Below, piece after piece: positions 35,601 through 47,600 of a stretch of DNA of 64,000 nt. Position numbers and translations under genes: made by a program. The notes beneath the pieces were generated by a model, which had not been told where the DNA came from, ran no database searches, and worked only from the letters and a program-made list of their open reading frames with translations. The stretch lies in the NCBI GenBank assembly GCA_028015205.1, contig CM051518.1, positions 35,058,001 to 35,122,000 on the forward strand, in the 5' to 3' direction. The DNA comes from Mytilisepta virgata. Lineage: Eukaryota; Mollusca; Bivalvia; Mytilida; Mytilidae. Within the stretch, counting starts at the first letter, position 1; each line of letters starts with the position of its first letter.

Positions 35601-38600
35601 TTTGTTGTGAAATAGAAACATTTATCGCATCAGCTCTTCCATGATAACTATTGAAATTGAAAGCCATCTAAATCAACCAGTAGATATCAGCTTGAGGGGG
35701 TGAAAAACCCAATAAAAATTTATCAGAGGAGTGAACCTGGAATCACAAAGCAAATAGAAAAAGCCAATTGATGAAATCTTATCTGGAGCTCTGGCAACTG
35801 GTATAAAATCATTGTCAGGTATATGTCAACTGACATTAACCTCTATTCAGCTAAACAGGAGACAAGTGAGACATTTCTCTGTGACCGCACTTGTTTTGAA
35901 TAGAATAGAGAATGGAAAAGTGGAATGTGTCAAAGAGAGAACAACCCGACCAAAAAGCAGAAAACAGCTCAAGGCTACCCATGGGTCTTCATGCAGGGAG
36001 AAAATCCCCCACCCAGAGGCGGGCTTCTGCTGGCCCCTAAACAATAATGCATACTAGTTCAGCAAAATGGACGGCACAATAAACTCCAAAATATACAAAT
36101 GAACCAAAATTAAGAAAAACACACAAGACTAACTAAGGCTAGAGGTTCCTGACTCGGGACAGGTGCAAAAATGTTGCAGGGTTAAACATATTTTGTGAGA
36201 TCTAAACCCTTCCCCTTTACCTTTAGGCAATGTGGAATAAACAAACACACAGCAATACACACAGTAAAACTCAGTTCAAAAGATGTCCGAGTCTGATGTT
36301 AAGAAAGGTAACAGAAGAAACTAAGCAAAATTACAATGATATATATATATATATATTAAAAAAAGGACTACTAGCAGTTACTGACACGCCAGCTCCAGAC
36401 CTCAATTAAACTGATCGAAAGATTATGTCTATTTTCGATAGAAAATCAGCCACAACCCCTCCCGTTAGGGGTTTAGTATCATGCCATCATACATTATACA
36501 AGAAGAACATAGCTGTCATAACCCGTATCATGCCAAAAACTGGTTTTAGAATAAACGTGTTTATTGTTTATTTCCGATGCAAAGACCCTATGAGTGAATC
36601 AATATTAATTAAAAAAAATGCCATCTTTAATGACTGGACAACAGTATCGTAACTGTATCCCATGTGGATAAGTCTGTTTAAAGGTTTGGTTAGCTTTTCA
36701 AGTAAATGACAATATTTTTGTGCTTTGTATAGAATATTACCATAAAAGATGGGATTTTGCACGTTGATTTATATTTACGAATGAGGTCCTTGTACTGATG
36801 ATAAAATTTAGTAAAAGTTTTGACAAGTTTGTGATATCGAAATCCCTGGTGTAATAATTTTTCAGTAATACAGAGATTTCATTTGTTAAAATCAAATATG
36901 TTGTTACGTACACGAGCGAATCAAACAAGTTGAGATATATAAATACCATACGGTAGTGCCAAGGGATCATCACCATCTAAAAATGGATAATTAACAATAG
37001 GAAATGAAAAATCATCTCTCTTAATGTAAATTTTTGTATCAAAAGCTTCCCATTAAAGATATAGATATCAAGATCCAGGAGAGGGTAGTGTTAATTGTTA
37101 GTATTAGTTATTTAAAGTAAGTTCAACAGGATAAATCCCTTTAGTGAACATACTGAAGTTGTCATTATTGACAACCAAAATATCATTCAAAAATCTAAAA
37201 GTGTTATTAAATTTTTGTATCAGACGTTGTTTCCTTCGGTCTTAGCTGATTTTAGACATAAATTGTGATTCGTAACAATACAGAAACAGGTCCCCAATAA
37301 GTGGTGCACAGTTAGCCCCCATTGGAACTTGCCGATATACAGAATCTCCATAGCGAACAAAAATGTTATCTAATGAAAATTTAAATGCAGTTATCATATC
37401 AAAGCAGGTCCAACTGACATAGTTCTTTTGATTGTTGTTATTGTCCAGTCAATCTAGCATAAATTTGACCCTAACCTTAAAGTAATTGCAAAAGAAAATT
37501 TTTAAGTTTTAATCTTTAGCATTATACCCCAAGTATACACAGAAAAAAGTCCAACAAAATCTAACTTTAGGAAGACTAAAAAATCACGATTTTAAAATTC
37601 CTATGGAGATTTGCATTGAAAATGGGAGATAACTCTGCAAAAAAGGCAGAAATATCAACAAAAATTGATACAAAATTATAACTTTACCGCTTCTATTCAG
37701 CAGAATGTATTGATTCTTGATATTTTAGCTGTCTTTAGAGTATAACAAACAACTCTAAAGGTGTTTTCATATCTTTTATCAATCTACAACCTAGATTTCG
37801 CAATTCATTAGTTGACCATTTATTAAATTTTTCAACATGTCAAGGTAAAGAATCTCCAGTTTAATAAAAAATTATTAAGAATATATTCTTCTTTTTGTGG
37901 TTAAAGTTTCTTTCAACAAGGTAGATGCTGAACAAATATAATTTACAGATATAAACAATACCAAATCTTCACATTATTTTTTCAAAATGGTCACAAAGCC
38001 ACAAATTTGCAATTTCTTTAATGAAAAATGTGCAAAAAAAAATAAAAATACCCATAACACTTCGGTTTTGTACATTTCATGAGCAAAAGATTATATAATA
38101 TAGTCAAATACGAACTTATAACCCCATCAAAGTATCATACTTTACATGAATTTTAAGAAAATCAACCAAAAACTGACAAAAAAAGAATAATTTTTGCAGA
38201 GTTATCTCCCCTTTCCAATGTTAATTTCCATAGGAAATTAAAAATGCTGATTTTGAGTTTTCCACAAGTTAGATTTTATGTGACTTTTTTCTGTGTATAT
38301 TTGGGGCTTAATCCTATAGATTAGAACTAAAACCTTTTCTGTTGCAATTAGTTTGAGGTTAAAACTTAGTTTGACTGGACTATTACTGAAAAATTACCGT
38401 AAAAGTGTCTGAACATATATATATTCACATTCTGACTTTTTAAAGACAAATCCCTCTATTCAGATCTACCAATAATACCTTCTTTAAATTTTTTTCCCAC
38501 TTTAGCCTAAGTAAAAGCTTTAAAATCAGCCAATAAAAAAAGGGGTCACTGACCTCATTTTCGATTTATAACGCCATCTTTTTCACAAAATTTAAAAATC

Positions 38601-41600
38601 GGAACATGTAGTTGTTTACAGTTTAATTTTTTATAAAAAGTCCTAATCACATGAAATTTGTTTGTTTTGTTAACCGTATTGTTTGTAGAACTTATATTAT
38701 TCGTATTATCATCTTCTGAGGGACAGATGATGACGATATGTTGCTATAAACATTTTCCCGCCTTTTTTTATGGTAAAATATCTATTTAAAATCCAGTATT
38801 ATAAAAAATTGACCAATGTTTTTTCTATAATAACTACACAGAATATTCATTTTTAATTATTAAACAAAATAAAAAAATAAAAACTTGGGCTCACCGTACT
38901 CTAAAAAGAGATATTTCGAAGAAAAGGCATAAAAATAAGAAATGGCGGGAAATTATTGCGCCAATTCTGAAAGCAACGTCTTTAAGGATGCTCGCTGGTC
39001 ATGTTTTGGTTTTTTTGTCAGATTTTCGGAATCCTCGGGTTTTATCCATTTCTTAAACATTAAATTTTTTGCTTATGAACCCCCACTTTTTCTTTTATAA
39101 TTCAATCATATATACCTTAAAATGGTATTTGACAAAATTTATGAAATCCTTTTTATTTTTTCATAAATTTTTGAGAGACTTAAGTTGCCAATGCAAAGAC
39201 AATGAAAAATCCAGAGAAAACCTATTTCCTTCAAATTTTCAAGGCTTTATAGCTCTTAAATGAGCACATGAACCAATATTTTTTTCTTGCTTATTTGTTT
39301 ACTTTTCATATGTTCTCTCAAACTGAAACACCTATTTCAAATCCTATTTATTTCCTATTAGACCAGCGATCATCCTTAAAAAAATTAGACAGAGTTGTTT
39401 TCACGGGTTATATAGACTAATATAAGTCCAGTCAACTGTCTACGGACGCCGACGACGACAGGCTTGTACAATAATACGATCACAAATATTTGCGGTCGTA
39501 TAAAGATGAACTGGATATATTCGGAATTATAACTGAACATACAATAAGTGTACTGATGCTAGCTACATACATGTATCCGTCAGTTATAAAAGAATTTCAT
39601 ATGTTAAATGATTTATTTAAATGATTTCGGGTGTACCATATTTACAGTTTTTATTTTCTTTTATTTTTTAATGAAAAGTAATAAAATGTTATTGATACTA
39701 ACACCAAAAAAAAATGTAGGAGAGTCAGTGGTAAGGAGTATGCAGTACAACATTAAAATTGCATTTCCGTCCAGATAACGATAAGGATAAAGATTAACGA
39801 GAAAAATCTATTAGTCAAAATAAAGCTAGCGGTTGCATTAGATAATAATAATAATAATAATAATTAAAAAATACAATAAAACGTTAGTTGATTTCATGTT
39901 CACTAATTATACTTTATGACCTGAGATATATGAAAATTATGTGCATATAGTCCAGACCGGATAATTTTTGTTGTTATGTATTTTATTTTAAAAGTTTAAT
40001 ACACATATCATATGATTAAATACGGTGCATTTCTATCTTAAAAATCGTTTAACGTTAACTTTTGTGAACCTTCCATTGATTCCAGTCGTCTTTCTCTTTC
40101 CGTTGATCAACGTTAGAAATTCACGGAAATCGCGACATCACAAGCCACGGACGGCATAATACTGTTGCGCAAAAACAATAGAGGGATTTGTCTTTAAATG
40201 CCCATTTAATTAGGTATGTGAATTTTTTCTTAATGAGATTTTGAGGCAAAGTAGTATATTGGGTAGAAAAATCAAAACTTGAACAGATTCGAAATCACCA
40301 ATATCAGGCTGAGCATGTAATTTATCAAGTAGTTCCAATGAATTTTTGACACTCCAAAAGTAATTAATACCACTATTTCTGTAGTTGTGCTTGTAAAGAG
40401 GTAGCAGTAAATTTATGTATGTTAACGATGTCATTTTCCAAAATATGGCAAAAATTGAGTCAATTGGAATGTAGGTGAATTTGTGATTTCTTCAATATAA
40501 AATTTACATCAAACACTAATGATACATTGAATGTATATATAGTAATTACAGAACACCCTACCTGTTTTTAATTTCATTGTGTTGTTACTATATTTCAGTG
40601 TTTGAGCCTTCAGTTGTCTTTCAGCAGATGTTATTGAAGAAATTTATAATGCTGAAGATGTTTCTATCTGCTGTTATAGCAGGTTTGTAAAACAAAGAAA
40701 ATATATATTTAGGAATAAAGTTTAAGCATGAAATGTGTGAGTTATTGCATATTTATATATATATATATGTATATATAATTTTCTGTCTTTTGTAATGTTA
40801 AAATGGAACAACATTGTGTTTGCATCAGTATGAGAATCTCCCATTAACTTAAACATAGCTTTAGGATAACATGGAGGGGTTATCATAATGGCAATAGCCA
40901 ACACCATAAGACTAGAAATATATATCCCTCTGGAACTGCCTAGTGTCACTAGAAATCAAAAAGGAAGGAGTATAATGTCATTTGAAGTTTTTTTTTTGCA
41001 GATTTTCCTCGTTGTGGAACTTAGAGATCATTTTCTTAAAAATGTGTATGGAAGGTAAAATGTACCAATTTTATGTAATTACATGTAACTTAGAGATCAT
41101 TTTCTTAAAAATGTGTATGGAAGGTAAAATGTACCAATTTTATGTAATTACATGTAACTCCTCCTATAGCTTTTAACCCAGATCTTTGGAACTTTGCAGA
41201 ATGTTTATGGACATATTGAAGTTGTGCATGAAGGTATATGATATCATTAGGAGAATTTTTCCCTGATATTCCATCTTGTCAGACATTTTTTGCAACAGTT
41301 GTATATTGAATGTACCAACTTTGTGTAATAAACTCCCCCTACAGCTTTTAACCCAGATATTTAAAACTTCATGGAATGTTTATGGAATTGAAGATGTGCA
41401 TGAAAGAGTATGGTGACGTTATTTGAGGAATTTTTTTCAAATTTTTCATGTTGTGGGACTTAGACATCATTTTCTTAAAACTGTGTATGGAATTTTTTTC
41501 TAGAGCTACAGCTTTGATATTTTGTAGGATGTTTATACACATAATGGAGGTGTGCAAGTCCACAGGATTTAGATTTTTTTCAAATATTCTCAAAATGACA

Positions 41601-44600
41601 GGTGGTTGGACTTAGTCATTTTATTTGTCCGGCTAACTTCTCCTACAGTTTTAGAGCTACAGCTTTGATATTTTTTAGGATGTTTATACACATAATGGAG
41701 GTGTTCATGTCCACAGGATTTTGATTTTTTCAAATATTCTCAAAATGACAGGTAGTTTTTTTCATACTATGTGCATAATGGGAACATGGTTTGTCTGGCT
41801 AACTCCTCCTATAGTTTTAGAGCTACAGATTTGCTATTTTGTGAGATTTTTATACACATAATGGAAAATTGCATGTCCACAGCCTGACCAAAGGCTATTT
41901 GAGCTTATGTCATCACTTGGTGTCCATTGTCCGTCCGTTAACTTTCCACATTTTAATCTTTTCCTCTTAAACCACTGGGCCAAATGGAATTAAATTTGGC
42001 AGGAAGCATCTATGTAAGGTCCTTTATAAAGATTGCTCATTTCTGCTGATTTTGATTTTTTTCAAATATTCTCAAAATTACAGGTAGTTGGACTTAGTCA
42101 TTTTTTTCATACTAGATGCATTGTTTATAATTTCTTATGGTCAAGTGGGGGCATCATTTGTGTCTTACAGACACACTTCATTTAATAAAAAAATCACTCC
42201 TAACAAAACAACTTTGTCCCCCCACCCCTTATTTCAGAAAATAGTTTTTAAAAAGGATATTGCAATCATTTTGATCGCAGTGCAAAACTATAATAACTAA
42301 ACCAACTTTTTCTAAGCTTTCTAGCTGTTTACTATTTTTTCTTGTTTTAGAATAGCTACTTTAAATTTTAGGAACATATTTATTATTTAAAATATACTTT
42401 ACAAGCTTTGGTTAATTTTTTGAAAAGTGCCATAACAACATGACCACTAATAGGATACTCTTTAAGCAGGACTCAAGTTAAGCCATTTTGTATTTGACTT
42501 TGCCTTAATGGTACCTGTCGTTAAAAGCAAAGTTCATGTTGATCCGTAATTGTTGCAGTCAGCTATTAATTTGAGGAAGGTCTGCCTGGGCATCCTCAAT
42601 TTGTTTCTGGATGACATATTTAGTTTGCCCAACCCAATGAAACAAGATTTTGTTTATATAAAACTGTATGAGACTCGATCAGAGAGTTAGTTTTGGGGAA
42701 AAACTTTGGGATATTTTATTCAGAAATCACAAATTATTTTATCTCCATTAAATTCATTTTATATTTCATAGGGAATAACAACCAGAACACATTACAAGTT
42801 TGAATGTTTTGTTTCATTGTCCTGTATCGTTCCTTATATTTTTGTGCATTTCTTCTGTATTTTTGGAAAAATTTAAATTTGAAATTTTGAAAATATTACA
42901 TTTTCAAGTACTTGTTGATATTAAATGTAAAGTATCTTAGTTTATTTATAAAATAGCTTCTCCCTATCATCCTCGGACTCAAGTAGCTTGAGGCTTGTAT
43001 GGCAGGAAAATATTTTGACAGCTTCTCTTTGTATGAGCAAGAATTAAGATATAACTAAACCTATAAATATTTACTTTACAGTTGTGAATTGTTTGATTTT
43101 TTGCAGCAATGTTTACAATGTCATTATTATCAATGATACCAGCTACCAGTCAGAAATTTCTGATTGCCAGACAGACCATGATAAATAGAATTAAAGGACC
43201 TTATGGACGTGGATATTTCACAGTTGTGTTGGGTGGTGCTATTTTAGGAGCTGGTATGACAGTAGCAGGATCAGTGAGTATTTCACAGTTATGTTGGGTA
43301 CATCTGTTGAAGGAGCTTTATGACATTAGCATGACCACTTTGTATTTCACAATTATGTTGAGTTGTATTACTTATAGTATTATTGAATTTTAGTTGTATA
43401 ATAAGAAAATGAATACTTGTATATTTAAAACTAGCTGTCTATATTGCTCTGATATGAGATGACTTATCTCTGACAGGTCCCTTTCGATTTTGACAATTTT
43501 CAATTTTGTCATTCTGGAGTTATGGAACTTAGATTGTCCAGATATAAGCAATTTTTCACATGTCACACAAGAACTTGTGTACCCCTTGACTGATTTTTTT
43601 CAAAATTTAACAAATTGTTACAAATGATGGTCTGAGTGTCTGTATACTCTTTGTTCCAGAGTTATGGGACTTAGATTGTCCAATAAAAAAAAAATTTTCA
43701 CATGTCAAACACTAATTTGAGTACGCCTTGACTGATTTTCTTCAAACTTTAACACATTACAAATGGTGTTCTAAGGGTCTGTATACCCTTTGACGATTTT
43801 CACTTTTGTTGTTCTAGAGTTATCATGGTTATGTCCAAGTATAAGCAATTTTTTATAAGTATAAAATTTCCTGCTTACACAAAGATGATATTAAGTTTGT
43901 TGTTAAGTGTCATAATTTACAGGCGTATCATGCGCATAAGGCACAGCAGTTTATTAATGTTAGTTGATGAAAATGGAAAGACTTCTTTATGACCTGTTTT
44001 TACTTTCTCTTAGCGTTTAAGAGAAATAAGGGGACAAAAGAGGGACATGCCTTAATTTTTGAAACTTTTTTATTTCTTGTCTGATTTTGATGATATTTTT
44101 TAAATGATTTATTGTGTCGCCTGCGGAACACATGGTGGACACATAGGGATGACTATATGTCGTCTTGGGTCGTCACACTTTTCTTATATCCTCAACTACC
44201 CGTAAACTGCTCACCGCCTCGGTGGTCTCGTGGTAGCATGCTCGCCTCGAGTGCAGAAGGTCGCAGGTTCGATCCCCGGCCGGGTCAAACCAAAGACATT
44301 AAAATTGGTATTTGATGCTTCTCCGCCAAGTACGCTGCATCTCGGAGTCAGTATAATGTTTCCGAGTGGGGTGATATGTCTTCCTGCGGACATTTACCTT
44401 CTGGGCTAGCAGATTAAAAATCCGGCTCAGCGTGTCGGTCTAGTACAAAGCAGGGATCATATTCATTATGATATCAACATGTTCTTGTCCTGATATGCAC
44501 CTGGCTGCCACTGGATGTTAAACAACAATTCATTCATCCATCGTAAACCGCTCAAAGGAATTTGATGAAACTTTCTCTGTGCATTAACCTTAATGCACAG

Positions 44601-47600
44601 CTGTGCATATATATTTCATTTTTAGAAAATTAAAATTTTTTTTTTTGTAAAAATTGACATTTTTGCAAACAAAAAGGGGGGGGAGAACTTCTATCCTCAA
44701 CTACTCCATAACCGCTCAAAGGAGTTTGATGAAACTTTCTCTGTGCATTTCTTTTTTTACAAAATTTTAATTTTTTTATGTAAAAATTGACATTTTTGAA
44801 AAAAAAAGGGGGGGGGGCAAAACTTCTATCCTCAACTACTTCATAACCGCTCAAAGGAATTTGATGAAACTTTCTCCGGGCAATAACCTTAATGCACAGG
44901 TGTGCATATATATTTCATTTTTAGAAAATTTTATATCTTTTGTAAAAATTGACGTCCGCAGGCGACACATGTCTTCCTTGGAAGACTCACACATTTTTAT
45001 AATAATTTGCAATAAAAGTTACTTCAGTCATTTTGTGTACCATTTGTTGTTGCAGAGATAAAAAAAAGGATTACAGGGGCCAAAATTATCCATTTGATTT
45101 TAATGGGACTTTTTTCATTAAATTCATCTTGATGAATGCTTCCAGTTGTCAACAACAGATTACTTCTCTCGTTTTACCTTTCTTGAGGTGTAATTGGTTA
45201 AAGGGCCAAAAAAGCAATATGACTTGATATGTAAATTTTTAAAATTTTTCATCCAATTCTTTTTGGGATTTTTTTTTTAATTTACCACGTTGCCAACAAA
45301 ATTTGTCTACCTTTAATTTTATACGACCGCAAATGTTTGCGGATGTATCATGGTATGAGCCTGGCCTCGGCGTCCATAGACAGTTAGGTTTCTGCTCATT
45401 TACTCTTGTTCTATTGAACATTTCCATATAATATTTTACCACAATGGTCCCCAATAAGAAATACAAGTTGTGATTGCTTTTGGGAAATCTGGCCCCTCCT
45501 GTTTTTTCGGGGGGTCATTAAGGGTTTTTTGATAATTTTGATGTAACTTTATAGATATTGTCCTAATTTTATGTTTTTTTGTTTTTAATTTCCTTGATGA
45601 AAATAGAAAAACTTATTTAACATCTATTTTTCACTATATCTTAATGTTTTTGAGAATAAGGGGCAGAAAAAAGGACACACCTTAATTTTTGTTTGTTTAG
45701 TTGGGGTTTTATGCCGTTTTCAGAACATTTGGCTATATCGCGGTGGCCAGTTTCTATTGGTGGAGGAAGCCGGAGTACCTGGAGAGAACCACCGACCTTC
45801 GGTAGGAAAATTGGCAGACCTTGTCAATTAAGATCGGAGTCTAACACACCCCACCACAGGTGAGATTCGAACTCATAACCTCAGCGTTGATAGGCTAGTG
45901 ATCACTAGTAGTCATGACGAACTACCTAGACCACTTGGCCACCGAGGCCCCCTTAATTTTTGAAACACTTTATTTCTTATCCAATTTTAATGATTTTTTT
46001 AAATGGTTCATCATAAAAAATACAAAAAAATTTACCCAAGGCATTTTTTGTAAATTTTGCCATTTCAAAGATAAAGTGGGTTTAAGGGGCCAAAATTGAC
46101 CATTTTGCAGGACTTCTAACATTTTTATTTTTCATCCAATTTTAATGGGGATTTTTATGCCCCTGCAACTAAAAGTTGGGGGCATATTGTTTTACCCCTG
46201 TCCGTCCGTCCTTCCGTCCCATTATGGGTATATAGTTATTCCGGATAACTCCTCCTACAGTTTGAATCCTAGGAATTTTTCACTTTTCTATCTGGGTGTA
46301 CATATATTGAAGGTGTGCATGAGGTCAGGGTTTTGATTTTTATTAATATTTGCTCTTTTGGGAGATAGTTGAACTTTGTCATTTTTTTGGAGTATTTACT
46401 TGCATAAGAGGAGCGTTTCCAGATAACTCCTCCTACAGTTTGAATGCTAGGAAATTTTCACTTTGCTGGCTGTTTTTACATATATTGAAGGTGTGCATGT
46501 GGTCAGGGTTTTGATTTTTATTAATATTTGCTCTTTTGGGAGATAGTTGAACTTTGTCATTTTTGGGGTATAAGCGGTGAATAACGTTGTAGTTATTCTG
46601 CATAACTCCTCCTACAGTTTGAATGCTAGAAAGTTTTCACTTGCTGCCTATTTGTACATAGATTGAAGGTGTGCATAATGTCTGTGATTAGATTTTTTAT
46701 CAATATTTGCTGTTTTGAAGATAATTGATCTTTGTTATTTTGGGAGAATATACCTGATCATAAAATAGTTAGCCTTGTCAAATATTAAACCTTGTGAGTA
46801 AAAATTAGTTTTAAATTATCTTAGAAATAGATGTCAGTGCTGATTAAGCAGCTACCATTTGATCTGAACCTTTGACCTTTGTGTTTTTTAAAAAAACACT
46901 TCACATCTGCAGGGGCATCAATTGTGTCTCCCAGACACAATAATATCTCAAAGTCCTACATTGACTTTTTTATAATACAATTACTTCAGAGTGGAGTGCG
47001 GGGGTATCACTTTGTCTAGTTTCTTTTAGTTTATCTTAATGAGTGCTTTCAGTAGTTTAGCAACAGATTTTTTCTGTAATTTATGGTTTTTGAGATATAA
47101 GGGGTTAAAAGGGCCATAAAAGCAATGTGACTTGATATGTAATTTTTAAAAAAATTTTCAGCCAATTCTTATGAGGATTTATTCTTTTTATTCTATATTA
47201 TACATATTAATGAGGTAGACTTTTGTCTTGTAGCCAATCAGTGAACATAGCCACATAACTGACAGTTGTTTTCATAGTGGAATTACTAATTTTCCTTTAA
47301 GTTTTATAGACATATCTATTATCAACAGACTGATAAGATGATGACAGAAAAATGATACAGACCTGTTAGCCCATTGTTAAAATTCATTTTACACACAAAT
47401 GTTTGCAGAATCAGCAAATCAAAACTTGACAATTTATCTAAAATTAAAGATTTTGGTTTATAAATTTATAATAGCCTAAATGACACTTCTGCAATTTAGT
47501 ACTATGTTGTGCCATGTGTAAGAGACGACCACTTACAATTTTTGCTTTTTATTGTCAGGGTGAAATTCATATCTGTTGATAACTAAAGGACAAGGTCTAA

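Larger units (their letters stand above)
38444..40193. mobile_element. TTAA-flanked non-autonomous element, copy 2 (1750 bp)
   Basis: Termini AGACAAATCCCTCTATT (left) and its complement at right (AATAGAGGGATTTGTCT), with TTAA at 38440-38443 and 40194-40197. Similar to copy 1 at 1351-2721 (shared 'atgaaaagtaataaaatgtt' and others). It is enlarged by nested insertions at 38986-39375 and about 39420-39501. Confidence 0.65.

Noticed and set aside
44214..44290. tRNA gene
   Set aside because: A and B boxes are present but there is no complete cloverleaf, and the sequence continues into a SINE body with tail and target duplication. The same applies at 59191 and 45950.
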